Source: an uncultured Sphingomonas sp. (GTDB taxonomy: Bacteria; Pseudomonadota; Alphaproteobacteria; Sphingomonadales; Sphingomonadaceae). Taken from it: a stretch of DNA of 64,000 nt. The notes under the pieces are model-generated. The model was given only the letters and a program-made list of their open reading frames with translations, did not search any database and was not told the DNA's origin. Numbering within the stretch: the first letter of the stretch is position 1; every line of letters begins with the position of its first letter. Of the stretch, positions 25,560 through 36,086 are shown piece after piece. Location: NCBI RefSeq assembly GCF_946478955.1, contig NZ_CAMLDL010000012.1:14673-78672 (forward strand), written 5' to 3'. The position numbers were made by a program, and so were the translations under genes.

Positions 25560-27962
25560 CTAGTGACGCAAGCCTGTCCCTTCCGAAGACAAGTTGCCAT
25601 GACCGATCGGATCAGTTGCCTGTTCGTCGGCATCCGTCCACTCGATTGGAACCACCGGATCGACAAGGGCGATTTTCAGCACTTCATCCACATGCGCGAC
25701 CGGAATGATCTTCAACGCACCGGTTACCGACGCCGGGATTTCTGCCAAATCCTTTTCATTGTCGGCAGGTATCATGACGGTCTTAATTCCGCCGCGAAGG
25801 GCCGCGAGCAGTTTTTCTTTCAAGCCGCCGATCGGCAGAACCCGGCCGCGCAGCGTGACCTCACCGGTCATCGCCACATCGCGGCGAACCGGGATGGCGG
25901 CCAGCGTCGAAATCATGGCCGTCACCATGCCAATGCCAGCCGACGGACCATCCTTTGGAACGGCGCCTTCTGGCAAATGGACATGAATGTCCTTTCGCGC
26001 GAACAACGACGGCTTTACACCATAGGATGGTGATCGCGCCTTGACGAAGCTCATAGCGGTCTGGATCGATTCCTGCATGACTTCACCAAGCTTGCCGGTC
26101 GTCTTAATCTGACCCTTGCCAGGGACGGTGACCGCTTCGATGGTCAAGAGCTCGCCGCCAACTTCCGTCCATGCAAGTCCGGTGACAGCGCCGATCTGAT
26201 CTTCTTCTTCGCCGACCCCATAGCGATAGCGACGCACGCCCAGGAATTCGGCAACATTCTCGGATGTGAGCGAGATCGATTCCGTCTTTAGTTCCAAAAT
26301 CTTGCGCAGCGACTTTCGCGCCACCTTTGCAAGTTCGCGTTCCAGCGTGCGGACGCCCGCCTCACGCGTATAATGGCGCAAGATCGACCGAAGGCCCTCT
26401 TCGGTAAATTCCAGTTCGCCGACCTTCAGGCCATGCGCTTCAAGCTGCTTCGGGATGAGGTGACGCTGCGCGATTTCGACTTTCTCATCCTCGGTGTAGC
26501 CTTCAAGCCGGATGATCTCCATGCGATCAAGCAGCGGCTGAGGCATGTCGAGGCTGTTCGCCGTCGTGACAAACATGACGTCCGACAGATCGTAATCCAG
26601 CTCCAGATAATGATCCTGGAACTTGCTGTTCTGTTCAGGGTCCAGGACTTCCAACAGCGCCGACGCCGGGTCGCCCCGGAAATCCTGTCCGAGCTTGTCA
26701 ATTTCATCGAGAAGGAACAGCGGATTGTTAGTGCCGGCCTTCTTCAGGTTCGACATGATCTTGCCTGGCAGAGAGCCAATATAGGTACGGCGATGGCCGC
26801 GAATTTCAGCCTCGTCCCGTACACCGCCCAACGACTGGCGCACAAATTCGCGCCCCGTCGCCTTGGCGATCGAACGGCCAAGCGAGGTTTTGCCGACACC
26901 CGGAGGCCCGACGAGGCAAAGGATTGGTCCCTTCAGCCGATTGGTACGCGCCTGAACGGCAAGATATTCAACGATGCGGTCCTTGACCTTCTCAAGGCCG
27001 TAATGATCTTCATCGAGTACGGCCTGCGCCTCGGCGATATCGCGCTTCAGCCGGCTTTTCTTGCCCCACGGCAGGCCCAGGAGCACGTCAAGGTAATTGC
27101 GCGCCACGGTGGCTTCGGCTGACATCGGCGCCATGGCGCGTAGCTTCTTCAGCTCCGCATTGGCCTTGGCCTTTGCTTCCTTGCTAAGGCGCGTGCGGCG
27201 GATTTTCGCGGCGAGCTCGTTCAGCTCGTCACCGCCGTCCTCACCCTCGTTGCCGAGTTCGCGCTGGATCGCCTTCAACTGTTCGTTGAGGTAATATTCG
27301 CGCTGCGTCTTCTCCATCTGTCGCTTCACGCGGCCGCGGATTTTCTTTTCGACCTGCAGCACGCCCAATTCGCCTTCCATGAAGGCAAACACCATTTCGA
27401 GACGCTTGGCAGGGTCCAATTCACCGAGCACGGCCTGCTTATCGGCTACCTTGATCGACAGATTGGACGCAACCGCGTCGGCCAATATCGACGGATCTTC
27501 AATCTCGCTCAGTTGAACGCTGGTTTCGGCCGGTAAACGCTTGTTGAGCTTGGCATAATTCTCAAACTGGTCGATCACCGACCGCATCAGCGCGACGGCC
27601 TCCGGCCCTTCCGCCACAATTTCGTCGACAATTTCGACGTCTGCTGCCTGATGGCCGTCACGATCTACAAGATTGACCAGCCTCGCGCGCTGTGCGCCCT
27701 CCACAAGGACGCGAACCGTTCCATCGGGCAATTTCAACATCTGCATCGCGGTGGCAACGACGCCAAGGTCATACAGCGCATCGCGATCCGGATCGTCTTC
27801 GGCAGGGTCAAGTTGGGCGACCAGGAAAAGCTGCTTGTCGTCGCCCATTGCAGCTTCAAGCGCGGCGACGGATTTTTCACGTCCCACGAATAGCGGCACA
27901 ATACGGTGCGGGAAAACGACGATGTCGCGGAGAGGAAGGATCGGAAGGGTACGAGTTGTCAT
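25560..27962 (-). CDS. lon: ATP-dependent protease Lon
   Basis: LonA-type AAA+ protease, 800 aa, degrading misfolded and regulatory proteins as a hexamer. The N-terminal LON domain (LPILPLRDIVVFPHRIVPLFVG) is followed by coiled-coil, the AAA module with Walker A GPPGVGKTS (about residue 355) and Walker B FLLDEIDK, and the protease domain whose catalytic serine lies in PKDGPSAGI (about residue 680) with the lysine in GGLKEKLLAA. It is flanked by hupB downstream and a CPBP-like gene upstream, 57 nt away. Confidence 0.97.
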   Translation of the reverse strand: MTTRTLPILPLRDIVVFPHRIVPLFVGREKSVAALEAAMGDDKQLFLVAQLDPAEDDPDRDALYDLGVVATAMQMLKLPDGTVRVLVEGAQRARLVNLVDRDGHQAADVEIVDEIVAEGPEAVALMRSVIDQFENYAKLNKRLPAETSVQLSEIEDPSILADAVASNLSIKVADKQAVLGELDPAKRLEMVFAFMEGELGVLQVEKKIRGRVKRQMEKTQREYYLNEQLKAIQRELGNEGEDGGDELNELAAKIRRTRLSKEAKAKANAELKKLRAMAPMSAEATVARNYLDVLLGLPWGKKSRLKRDIAEAQAVLDEDHYGLEKVKDRIVEYLAVQARTNRLKGPILCLVGPPGVGKTSLGRSIAKATGREFVRQSLGGVRDEAEIRGHRRTYIGSLPGKIMSNLKKAGTNNPLFLLDEIDKLGQDFRGDPASALLEVLDPEQNSKFQDHYLELDYDLSDVMFVTTANSLDMPQPLLDRMEIIRLEGYTEDEKVEIAQRHLIPKQLEAHGLKVGELEFTEEGLRSILRHYTREAGVRTLERELAKVARKSLRKILELKTESISLTSENVAEFLGVRRYRYGVGEEEDQIGAVTGLAWTEVGGELLTIEAVTVPGKGQIKTTGKLGEVMQESIQTAMSFVKARSPSYGVKPSLFARKDIHVHLPEGAVPKDGPSAGIGMVTAMISTLAAIPVRRDVAMTGEVTLRGRVLPIGGLKEKLLAALRGGIKTVMIPADNEKDLAEIPASVTGALKIIPVAHVDEVLKIALVDPVVPIEWTDADEQATDPIGHGNLSSEGTGLRH

Positions 27963-28019
27963 GCTATTTATATGGGCGCCGTCATGTGGCGTTGCAACAA
28001 GGCTGGTAGGCGCAATCGA

Positions 28020-28580
28020 TCAGCTGAGGCCGAGACCCTTAAAAAGGTGGGGATAAGCCACCGTCAGCGCCGGAAAGAGATTCTGCGCGGAATGGGTCGC
28101 CGCTGTGACAGCAATGCCGGTCAGGACGCCCCTTTGTTTCCACACCACATAGAGCGTCGAAAAGATCAGGAACGGCCACCAGATAACCAGGCCCCACCCC
28201 AACGCCTGAGCCGAATGAACACAGCCCCATCCGAATGCCGATAATACAACGGCATATTGCGGTTTCATGAAGCGAAGAAAGAGGCTGATGAAAGCCGCCA
28301 TGATCATCGTCTCAACGACCGGCGCGAAGACGACGAGCATGAACAGTGCGAGGCCGCCCTTCATGGGGAATTCCGGCGTTTCGAGCTGCGGCGCGATGCT
28401 TTGAGTCGCATAGGCAAGCAAAATCGACCCAACAAAGGTCAGTAGGAAACCGACAGGAATGGCGAACCATGCCCGTCGCGGCTCCCTCAGAATCGATGGC
28501 AGGAAGCGCAGAAAACTGTCATCGAAGAGCCGATGCGGCACCTCCTGCGGTGCGACGGGCGCCCCCTCGCCCGCTCCCAC
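28020..28580 (-). CDS. CPBP-like membrane protein lacking the EE motif
   Basis: A 186-aa polytopic protein resembling the CPBP/ABI intramembrane protease family in size, helix pattern and the histidine motifs FGWGCVHSAQ and TAATHSAQN. The first family motif (EExxxR) is degraded to VETMIMAA: one glutamate remains and the second acidic residue and arginine are missing. It may be an inactive relative. Translation starts at GTG, one base after the clpX stop, so it is probably coupled to clpX. Its function is unknown. Confidence 0.6.
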   Translation of the reverse strand: MGAGEGAPVAPQEVPHRLFDDSFLRFLPSILREPRRAWFAIPVGFLLTFVGSILLAYATQSIAPQLETPEFPMKGGLALFMLVVFAPVVETMIMAAFISLFLRFMKPQYAVVLSAFGWGCVHSAQALGWGLVIWWPFLIFSTLYVVWKQRGVLTGIAVTAATHSAQNLFPALTVAYPHLFKGLGLS

Positions 28581-29861
28581 TTAGGCCGCGTCTCCGGCGG
28601 CCGCGCTCGATGCTTTTTCCTTCTTGGAATAGACACGGACAGGGTCCTTACGGCCGTCCACAACCTCATGGTCGACATGAACCTCGTCGACGCCTTCCAT
28701 CGACGGAAGGTCGAACATCGTGTCGAGCAATATACCTTCCAGGATAGAGCGGAGACCGCGGGCGCCCGTTTTGCGTTCGATCGCCTTCTTGGCAACCGCA
28801 TGCAACGCGTCGTCGCTGAACTGCAGTTCTACATCCTCCATGTCGAACAGTTTTTGGTACTGCTTGACCAAGGCGTTCTTTGGCTCGACCAGGATTTTCA
28901 CCAAGGCGGTTTCGTCCAGATCCTCAAGGGTGGCGATGACCGGCATGCGGCCGATAAATTCGGGAATGAGCCCGAACTTCATCAGATCTTCCGGCTCGGT
29001 GCTCTTCAACACCTGCCCGGTGCGCCGTTCTTCCGGTGCGGCGACATGCGCGCCAAAGCCGATCGACTTACCCTGCAGACGGTCGCCAATGATCTTTTCC
29101 AGACCAGCGAACGCGCCGCCACAGATGAATAGGATGTTCGTCGTGTCCACTTGCAGGAATTCCTGCTGCGGATGCTTGCGGCCGCCCTGCGGCGGAACCG
29201 ATGCGGTCGTGCCTTCCATCAGCTTCAGCAATGCCTGCTGAACGCCCTCACCCGACACGTCGCGAGTGATCGACGGATTATCGGATTTCCGCGAAATCTT
29301 GTCGATTTCGTCGATATAGACGATGCCGCGTTGTGCTTTTTCGACATTGTAATCCGACGCCTGAAGCAGCTTCAGAATGATGTTTTCGACGTCTTCGCCG
29401 ACATAACCGGCCTCGGTCAGCGTCGTTGCGTCGGCCATGGTGAACGGCACATCGAGGATCCGCGCCAGCGTCTGGGCCAGCAGCGTCTTGCCGCAGCCGG
29501 TCGGCCCGATCAGCAGGATATTGGATTTTGCCAATTCGACTTCCGTGCCGTTCTTCTGACCGTGCGAGAGCCGCTTGTAATGATTATGAACAGCAACCGA
29601 CAGAACGCGCTTCGCGCGCTGTTGCCCGATAACATAATCGTCAAGAACATTGTAAATTTCCGAGGGAGTCGGAACACCATCGCGGCTCTTCACCAGCGAT
29701 GATTTGGTTTCTTCACGAATGATGTCGTTACACAGCTCGACGCATTCATCGCAGATGAATACAGTCGGTCCGGCGATCAGCTTGCGCACCTCATGCTGCG
29801 ACTTGCCGCAGAAACTGCAGTACAGCGTGCTTTTACTGTCGCCGCCTTGAAGCTTTGTCAT
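28581..29861 (-). CDS. clpX: ATP-dependent Clp protease ATPase subunit ClpX
   Basis: AAA+ unfoldase that feeds substrates to ClpP, 426 aa. The N-terminal zinc-binding domain has four cysteines ([16 protein letters not shown]), followed by Walker [11 protein letters not shown] (near residue 120), Walker [12 protein letters not shown] and the pore loop GYVGEDVE. The ATG at 29861 ([10 protein letters not shown]) follows AAGGA. A TTGAAT-N16-TAGCAT pair about 60-85 nt upstream is a possible sigma-70 promoter. ClpP is 2.4 kb away on the same strand, split from clpX by pit-DUF47-Nudix genes. Confidence 0.97.
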   Translation of the reverse strand: MTKLQGGDSKSTLYCSFCGKSQHEVRKLIAGPTVFICDECVELCNDIIREETKSSLVKSRDGVPTPSEIYNVLDDYVIGQQRAKRVLSVAVHNHYKRLSHGQKNGTEVELAKSNILLIGPTGCGKTLLAQTLARILDVPFTMADATTLTEAGYVGEDVENIILKLLQASDYNVEKAQRGIVYIDEIDKISRKSDNPSITRDVSGEGVQQALLKLMEGTTASVPPQGGRKHPQQEFLQVDTTNILFICGGAFAGLEKIIGDRLQGKSIGFGAHVAAPEERRTGQVLKSTEPEDLMKFGLIPEFIGRMPVIATLEDLDETALVKILVEPKNALVKQYQKLFDMEDVELQFSDDALHAVAKKAIERKTGARGLRSILEGILLDTMFDLPSMEGVDEVHVDHEVVDGRKDPVRVYSKKEKASSAAAGDAA

Positions 29862-30016
29862 ACAATTCCTTGTCACATCGCTGGGCCGCATAGCGGCTTG
29901 CGGGTCATGCTAACCCGCTTTTCCCAACATTCAAACTACCAAAGGCGGTTAATGCCCGATATGGGCCGCCTCGCTTGTCCCAAATATGGATACCTAAAGC
30001 CCGGTCGGCAAGGGAC

Positions 30017-31033
30017 TCAGGCGAACAGGCGCGTCAGGCCATAAAATAGTGCGGCCACTGCTGCAGAGCACGGAATGGTAATCACCCACGCCATCACAAC
30101 GCTGCGCGCGACGCCCCAGCGAACCGCCGATGCACGCCGAGCCACGCCTGCCCCGATGACCGCGCCCGTAATGGTGTGCGTGGTCGATACTGGAATGCCC
30201 AGCAAGCTGGCCCCGAACAGCATTATCGAGCCGCCTGTCGAGGCGGCGAAACCCTGATGCTGACTAAGCTTGGTGATCCGGCTGCCCATTGTCTCGATAA
30301 TCTTCCAGCCACCTGTCATCGTGCCGAGGCCAATGGCGATATAACAACAAATCGCGACCCAATGCGGAACGTGGAACTCACCCTTCAGATACCCCGTCGA
30401 GTAGAGCAGTACCGTGATGATGCCCATCGTCTTCTGCGCATCATTAAGGCCGTGGCCGAGCGAGTAGCCCGCAGAGCTGACCAGGTGCAGCGACTTGAAC
30501 GCTCGCTCCGCAGTCTTCGCCTTAACCCCGCGCACGGCCCAGCTGGACACCAGCATCACTAACATCGCGACGGTCATTCCGATTAGTGGAGCCAACGGAA
30601 TGAACAACAAGGTCTTCGTGACGCCGTTCCATTGAATCGTGCCAAAGCCAGCGGCGGCCACGCCCGCGCCGATAATCCCGCCGACGAGCGCATGGCTAGA
30701 TGAGGACGGGATGCCCTTCACCCAGGTGACGATGTTCCAAAACATCGCCCCAACCAGCGCCGCGAACACGACCGCTGGGGTCACAAGATCCTTGTCAATC
30801 AAACCTTTGCCGATCGTATCGGCGACCTTGTGCAAACTTGGGAAAGCGAGCGTCAGGAAATAAGCCGCGAAGTTGAAGAACGCCGCAAAGGCAACGGCGT
30901 GAACCGGTTTCAACAATTTGGTCGCAACCACTGTCGCGATGGAATTGGCGGCGTCATGCAGACCGTTCAGAAAATCGAACGCCAACGCCAGAATTACGAG
31001 GCCGATCAGCAGCGGAAAGGCAAGCTCATGCAT
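30017..31033 (-). CDS. pit: Inorganic phosphate transporter, PiT family
   Basis: Low-affinity, metal-phosphate/H+ symporter of 338 aa with about ten membrane helices. The two PiT signatures are clear: FLNGLHDAANSIATVVATK at the N-terminal repeat and GYSLGHGLNDAQKTMGI plus PVSTTHTITGAVIGAG at the C-terminal repeat. It lies 15 nt downstream of the DUF47 gene, the usual Pit accessory partner, and is certainly co-transcribed with it. Confidence 0.95.
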   Translation of the reverse strand: MHELAFPLLIGLVILALAFDFLNGLHDAANSIATVVATKLLKPVHAVAFAAFFNFAAYFLTLAFPSLHKVADTIGKGLIDKDLVTPAVVFAALVGAMFWNIVTWVKGIPSSSSHALVGGIIGAGVAAAGFGTIQWNGVTKTLLFIPLAPLIGMTVAMLVMLVSSWAVRGVKAKTAERAFKSLHLVSSAGYSLGHGLNDAQKTMGIITVLLYSTGYLKGEFHVPHWVAICCYIAIGLGTMTGGWKIIETMGSRITKLSQHQGFAASTGGSIMLFGASLLGIPVSTTHTITGAVIGAGVARRASAVRWGVARSVVMAWVITIPCSAAVAALFYGLTRLFA

Positions 31034-31048
31034 GAGGGTCGCGCCGCC

Positions 31049-31696
31049 TTAGCTATGATCGATGACAATGCCGTCGATGACGTTGGCTACGTCTTCGAAC
31101 GCGTCGGTAATTCGTTCCAGATGCTTGAAGATTTCACGCTGAACAATGAAGTCGATCGGGTTCGATTTTTGCTTTTGAGCCTGAAATGCGGCCTTGAGAC
31201 CTGTCGAGTGGATTTCATCAGCATGCCCCTCCATGCGGACGAGCCGCTCCGTCAGCTCATGAAGGCGCTTTCCGTTGGTGCCGACGTCGCGCAGAAGCGG
31301 GATTGCCTCGGCTGTAACGCGCGCCGCATCCACAATTATCGCGGCCATATCCTTCATTTCCTGGCTGAAGCTGGTGACTTCGTACAGTTCCACCGCGGAT
31401 GCCGCAGCCTGCATCTCGTCCAGCGCGTCGTCCATCGAGCCGACAAGCGACGTAATCGCGCTTCGGTCAAACGGTGTCAGGAAGGTCTCGCGGACCGTCG
31501 TGAGCACTTCGCGAGTGATAGTGTCGGCGTCATGTTCGCGCTCGTAAATTTCGCGCGCATTTTCATGCATTGACGGTCCGCCCTGGACAAGACGGCCCAT
31601 GGCGTCGGCAGCGGCCACCACCGCAGTAGCATGGGCTTCAAATAGTTCGAAAAAGCCGCCCGTTTTCGGAAGCAGCCGTTGGAACCAGGCAAACAT
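31049..31696 (-). CDS. DUF47 (PhoU-like) Pit accessory protein
   Basis: A 215-aa all-helical PhoU-like protein; members accompany PiT transporters and modulate them. MFAWFQRLLPKTGGFFELFEAHA is the standard N-terminus. Acidic metal-site-like motifs EREHDADTITREV, SMDDALDEMQ and EGHADEIHSTG are present. The ATG at 31696 has AGGTAGGA just upstream, so independent initiation is likely. The frame is nevertheless open further upstream, in phase with a Nudix domain, with no stop in between (see the next feature), so a fused product cannot be excluded. Confidence 0.9.
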   Translation of the reverse strand: MFAWFQRLLPKTGGFFELFEAHATAVVAAADAMGRLVQGGPSMHENAREIYEREHDADTITREVLTTVRETFLTPFDRSAITSLVGSMDDALDEMQAAASAVELYEVTSFSQEMKDMAAIIVDAARVTAEAIPLLRDVGTNGKRLHELTERLVRMEGHADEIHSTGLKAAFQAQKQKSNPIDFIVQREIFKHLERITDAFEDVANVIDGIVIDHS

Positions 31697-32176
31697 GGGT
31701 CCTACCTTTGATTTTTTGGCGACGACGCTGAGCATCGTGTCCCGACGAGTCGCCTGGTTGAATTCACTTGCACCAAATGAACGGATAAGGTCGCGCAGGT
31801 CTGGCTCATCGACAGCCCTCGCCGCATCAGTGAGGCTGAACCAGCGTCGTTCGCGCTGATCCTTTTCCTTCCATTGGTCGAGTTCCTGACTGACCGACAA
31901 GGGAAAGACCTCGACGTCGGCCATTAACTGAGCGCCGCTTCCCTTGCGCTTGCGATATCGATAGCTACCCAAAGCCGTGGGACAGACGGCGCCGATTACG
32001 CCCGCCTCTTCCTCCGCTTCTTGAGCGGCGGCGGCATGCGGCGGCGTATTGTTGCCAAAATTCCCCTTGGGAATGACCCAACGCTTCGATTCCCGCGACG
32101 TGATCAGCAGGATCGAAACCGGCGCATCAAGCTCCGGGCCGTCCGACCGATACGGTAAGGCAGCAATTTGGCGAAT
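31697..32176 (-). CDS. Nudix hydrolase-like ORF, no canonical start, fused to DUF47
   Basis: About 160 codons in phase with the DUF47 gene encode a Nudix domain of the diphosphoinositol-polyphosphate type: RQIAALPYRSDG, SILLITSRESKRWVIPKGN, a Nudix box AAAQEAEEEAGVIG, then SYRYRKRKGSG and ERRWFSLTDAARAVDEPDL. Reading upstream from the Nudix box to the clpP stop, no ATG, GTG or TTG occurs in frame; the first canonical start (TTG at 31972) lies after the box. ATT codons at 32176 and 32185 follow AAAAGGGG and could serve, aligning with the usual MxIRQIAALPYR start. The 3' end has no stop before DUF47. Either a rare-start fusion protein, a decaying gene, or a sequence error. Confidence 0.5.
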
Positions 32177-32209
32177 GGTACGAATCCCCTTTTGCGGATG
32201 ACAAGATTT

Positions 32210-32236
32210 GGCCCGCCGCGATAATCGCGACGGGCC
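32210..32236. repeat. Hairpin between clpP and the Nudix ORF
   Basis: GGCCCG-c-CGCGAT... pairs with its complement across a 3-5 nt loop with one mismatch, 27 nt in all. It lies 42 nt after the clpP stop and could weaken readthrough into the Nudix-DUF47-pit genes, but no good T tract follows on the minus strand. Confidence 0.5.
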
Positions 32237-32278
32237 TATAGCGAGCCTGTCCTGCCCGCAAGAAAAATGACAATTTGA

Positions 32279-32932
32279 TTACGCGGGAGTCACATCGCCT
32301 GCTGCAGTGCCGGCGTCATCGCCCTGATCAGGACGGCGATCGAACACTTCGTCAATCAGGCCGAACGCCTTGGCCTCATCCGCCTCAAGGAAGGTATCGC
32401 GGTCCATTGCGGCTTCGATCTTTTCGAGCGGCTGACCGGTGTATTTTACATAAAGGTCGTTCATCCGGCGCTTGATGCGCAGGATTTCCTTGGCCTGGAT
32501 TTCAATGTCCGACGCCATGCCCTGCGCGCCGCCCGAGGGCTGGTGGATCATGATACGGGCGTTCGACAACGCAACGCGCATCCCCGGCTCACCAGCGGCA
32601 AGCAGGAAGCTGCCCATCGACGCTGCCTGACCAATGCAGACCGTGCCGACCTTCGGGCGAATGTACTGCATCGTGTCATGGATCGCCATGCCGGCGGTCA
32701 CGACGCCGCCCGGCGAGTTGATATACATGAAGATGTCCTTCTTCGGGTTCTCGGACTCGAGGAAGAGGAGCTGGGCGGTAATGAGCGAGGCCATTTGGTC
32801 TTCGATCGGGCCCGTCACGAAAATGATGCGTTCGCGCAGCAACCGCGAGAAGATGTCAAAGCTGCGCTCACCCCGGTTCGACTGTTCAATAACGATGGGA
32901 ACGAGGGCCGAGGCGATATCCTGATGGTCCAT
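32279..32932 (-). CDS. clpP: ATP-dependent Clp protease proteolytic subunit ClpP
   Basis: Serine protease of 217 aa forming the tetradecameric chamber served by ClpX and ClpA. The catalytic triad is visible: serine in [12 protein letters not shown] (near residue 103), histidine in [11 protein letters not shown] (near 128) and aspartate in [13 protein letters not shown] (near 177). The ATG has AAAGG 6 nt upstream. A 15-residue Gly/Ala/Asp-rich C-terminal extension follows the normal end. Confidence 0.97.
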   Translation of the reverse strand: MDHQDIASALVPIVIEQSNRGERSFDIFSRLLRERIIFVTGPIEDQMASLITAQLLFLESENPKKDIFMYINSPGGVVTAGMAIHDTMQYIRPKVGTVCIGQAASMGSFLLAAGEPGMRVALSNARIMIHQPSGGAQGMASDIEIQAKEILRIKRRMNDLYVKYTGQPLEKIEAAMDRDTFLEADEAKAFGLIDEVFDRRPDQGDDAGTAAGDVTPA

Positions 32933-33079
32933 AAGAAACCTTTGAATCCTTTTCTTGTCTGGACCCTACATCGGCAGGATCGCGCCAATGTTCAAGCCGG
33001 TCATGGTTAAGTGTTGGAGAAATGCCTTGAGCAGACATGGTTCGGGCGGCCGGCACATGGCCGACCGCCCTCCCCGAAT

Positions 33080-33102
33080 GACGATCCTGCTCGGGGATCG
33101 TC
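33080..33102. terminator. Hairpin directly after the TonB receptor stop
   Basis: GACGATCC (33080-33087) pairs with GGATCGTC (33095-33102), a perfect 8-bp stem beginning just past the receptor stop codon. A second GC-rich hairpin follows at about 33046-33072. Neither has a T tract on the minus strand, so they may act as a rho-assisted terminator or as 3' end protection. Confidence 0.45.
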
Positions 33103-35976
33103 CTACATTTTCACGCTGACGCGCCCATAGAAGGAGCGACCAGGGATATCGTAGAAGTTGGGATCATAGTTCGGGATGCCGCAGGTCGTGCAGACCGGCG
33201 GCTTGGTCTTGAAGATGTTATTCACGCCAACCGCGAACCCAACATCATGCAGGAATTCCGGTTCCCAGCGAGCCTGAGCATCGAACAGCCAGCGCGAATT
33301 CATCTTGTGGCCGTCGCTCTCCTTCATCGAGCCGATGTAACGGCCGATGATGGTCGCACCCCATCCATCCTTGTTCCAGTCAAGCGTGTCGACGATCTTG
33401 AGCTTCGGGAAGCCATTATAGGGGCTACCGATTTCCGTGCCGCGACGCTTGATCTTGAGCGTACCCGTCGCTGTGGGCACGAGTTCGTCATATTTCGACA
33501 GGAAGCTGTGGTTTGCGGTGAACGACAACTGGCCCCATGACGCCTTGGCAGTTCGGGCAGCAAGGTTCACGTCGAAACCACTGGTGCGAATACCGCCGAT
33601 GTTCTGCAGCACGCCCTGGATCTGGCTGATCTGGCCGCTTGCCGTACGCGGCACCGCCGCGCAGGCCACGGGATCGCCCGATACATAGCAATTCTGCAAT
33701 ATGGTGTTGGCATCAACCTGCGAAATCGCGCCGTCGACCTTGATGTTGTAGTAGTTAACTTCGAGCGACACGCGATTGCTGAGCGCCGCCGGGCTGAACA
33801 CCGCGCCCAGAACCAGACCCTTTGATTTTTCCGGTTTCAGGTCGGGATTGCCGCCCGTCACCACGGAAATTTGGGGGTTGTTCTGCTCATAGCCCGACGG
33901 AACGCCGCCGGCCTGACAGTTGGTAAGCACTTGCCCGGTTGGATTTTGGCTTGCCGAACACGGATCGTTCAACTGAGCGTCAAAGCGGGTCTTGCTGCCG
34001 TACAGTTCGCCGATTGTCGGCGCACGGAAGCCAGTGCCATAGCTGGCGCGCAGCTTGATATCAGAAATCGGCGTCAGGTTCGCACCGACCTTCCACGTCA
34101 GCTTTCCGCCCGACGTCGAATAATCCGAGTAGCGAGCGGCGGCCGACAGATCGAGAATTTCGAGCACCGGCGCGTCAAGTTCGGCATAGACTTCCTTGAC
34201 GTTGTAACCGCCCTTCGTCGGCAGTGACGGAATGTCCGATGACAGACCTGCCGCCGTAATTGGATCTGGATCAAAACGGCCGCGAAGCTTGCGGTATTCC
34301 GCACCCGCGGCCAATCCGAGATCCCCGCCGGGCAGTGCAAACAGCTTGCCGGATACGTTGGCGCTGGCGCCCCACAGCTTCTGCTCCGAGCTGTTATGTT
34401 CAACATAGGTGACATAATCCAGCATCGATTGGGTAATCGATCCTTCACCGCCAAAGATGTTGAAGGGCACGCAGCCCGATGCGGCGACGCAATCGGCGAG
34501 TGGGCCGAGTGCGGTTTCAAGTTTTGCAGCGTTCACGTTACCCGTAAACGTCTGCTTGGCCTTGTTGCGACCCCAGAAGGCATTGACGTCCCAGTACCAG
34601 TCGTTGCCGCCCGCACCGAATGATCCATCCAGCGTGGCGCTGCCGTAATAGGTGTTGACCTTCTGACTATAACGACGCGGTCCGGCTTCAACGAGTCGGC
34701 GGCCGATGAAGCTGAAATTCGACGAATCCAGCGTCACGCCAAACGGGTTATAAGGGTTGGTCGCGTCAATCTCGATCGTATCGAGAAGGTTGCCGTTACC
34801 TGCATCCGGGCCCACGAACAGCGGCAATGGTGCCGCCTGGTTCTTGGACTTGCGCTGGTTGGCGAGGAGTTTGACCGTCAAATGCGTGTCCGGATTGATC
34901 TCCTGGCGGATATTCACAAAACCGCCAAGCCGCTGGAGCGGAGTCAGCAGATAGTTATAGGGCGCAAAGTTAAATCGGTCTGCGTTTCCGAAGGATTTGT
35001 AATCGCTTGCCGGGTCGGTCGGATCCAGAGGATTGTATACCGGGCGCCCCGTCAGAACGGGGGCGCGCAGAACAATGCTGGCAACGTCTTCGTTGGCGTC
35101 GTCGGTTGCTGGGTCATCGACGGTCGGCGTCAGCGCACCAAAAATGATGACTCGGCCGAGCGGCGTGCCGGACGAACAACCGCCGTCCAGGCAGCTCGTT
35201 CCATACGGCGACGGAAATGCCGAGATCGCGCGGTCACCAGCGAAGACCGAACCGTTCTTCACAAAGCTTGCACCGGCGACGATCTGGGTTGCACGATCAT
35301 GGCCATTGCCCCAGCTCAGCTGATAATTCTGGGTAACGCCATCACCTTCACCCTGAACGCCAACCTGCGCACTTGCCTGCAGGCCTTCCTGGCTCTGCTT
35401 GGTGATGATGTTGACCACGCCGGCAATGGCGTCGGATCCGTAGATCGCCGAGGCGCCGTCTTGCAGGACTTCGACGCGCTCGATCATGTTTTCCGGGATT
35501 GAATTAAGGTCAACCGAGCCCGGAACACCGCTTGCCGACGCGCCGTTCACGAACCTCATGCCGTCAACAAGGACCAGCGTGCGTTTGGAGCCAAGGTGGC
35601 GAAGATCGATTTCCGCCGAGCCAGCGCCTACGCCCGCGCCGTCGGGCGGGTTACCGTTATTACCTGAGGTATTGAACTTCCCGTTCAGGCCGCCGCCAAC
35701 ACTCGGAAGGCGCTGAAGTACCTCGCTGACGCTGTTGACACCCGTCTTTTCCATGTCGCTCTTGTCGACGAAGGTAATGGGGGAATCTTGATCGAGGGGA
35801 TCGCGGCGAATGCGCGAGCCAGTGACAATGATGTCTTTTCCGCCTGCGCTTTGTACCGAGGCCGGGGCGTTAGGCGCATCGGCCACTGGTTCCGAACTTT
35901 GGGCTGCCGCTGCGCCGCCAATAATCAGCGCAACCAACCCGACCCCCGCCCGAAGGCGCATGGACGATCCCCGCAT
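33103..35976 (-). CDS. TonB-dependent outer-membrane receptor
   Basis: A 957-aa outer-membrane transporter driven by TonB/ExbBD. A signal peptide (to about residue 25, GGAAAAQ) is followed by a TonB-box region (DIIVTGSRI), a plug domain ([54 protein letters not shown]) and a beta barrel ending in an aromatic C-terminal segment (YGRVSVKM). The plug resembles the oar-like/peptide or saccharide receptor group frequent in sphingomonads; no neighbouring catabolic genes reveal the ligand. The ATG follows AGGGGAG at 8 nt. Confidence 0.92.
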   Translation of the reverse strand: MRGSSMRLRAGVGLVALIIGGAAAAQSSEPVADAPNAPASVQSAGGKDIIVTGSRIRRDPLDQDSPITFVDKSDMEKTGVNSVSEVLQRLPSVGGGLNGKFNTSGNNGNPPDGAGVGAGSAEIDLRHLGSKRTLVLVDGMRFVNGASASGVPGSVDLNSIPENMIERVEVLQDGASAIYGSDAIAGVVNIITKQSQEGLQASAQVGVQGEGDGVTQNYQLSWGNGHDRATQIVAGASFVKNGSVFAGDRAISAFPSPYGTSCLDGGCSSGTPLGRVIIFGALTPTVDDPATDDANEDVASIVLRAPVLTGRPVYNPLDPTDPASDYKSFGNADRFNFAPYNYLLTPLQRLGGFVNIRQEINPDTHLTVKLLANQRKSKNQAAPLPLFVGPDAGNGNLLDTIEIDATNPYNPFGVTLDSSNFSFIGRRLVEAGPRRYSQKVNTYYGSATLDGSFGAGGNDWYWDVNAFWGRNKAKQTFTGNVNAAKLETALGPLADCVAASGCVPFNIFGGEGSITQSMLDYVTYVEHNSSEQKLWGASANVSGKLFALPGGDLGLAAGAEYRKLRGRFDPDPITAAGLSSDIPSLPTKGGYNVKEVYAELDAPVLEILDLSAAARYSDYSTSGGKLTWKVGANLTPISDIKLRASYGTGFRAPTIGELYGSKTRFDAQLNDPCSASQNPTGQVLTNCQAGGVPSGYEQNNPQISVVTGGNPDLKPEKSKGLVLGAVFSPAALSNRVSLEVNYYNIKVDGAISQVDANTILQNCYVSGDPVACAAVPRTASGQISQIQGVLQNIGGIRTSGFDVNLAARTAKASWGQLSFTANHSFLSKYDELVPTATGTLKIKRRGTEIGSPYNGFPKLKIVDTLDWNKDGWGATIIGRYIGSMKESDGHKMNSRWLFDAQARWEPEFLHDVGFAVGVNNIFKTKPPVCTTCGIPNYDPNFYDIPGRSFYGRVSVKM

Positions 35977-36086
35977 TTTGTTATCTCCCCTTTAAACGAA
36001 AATTATTTAAGAATTTCGCTGTAACGGGAGAGTAACAAACCTAATAACGAGGCAAAATAGGCTTAAGCAGCACTCGCGCTTTCACT

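Noticed and set aside
35522..35547. GGAAC-N17-CGTT match on the plus strand
   Set aside because: It fits the EcfG consensus but lies antisense deep inside the TonB receptor gene with no gene downstream on that strand. About one such match is expected by chance in the window.
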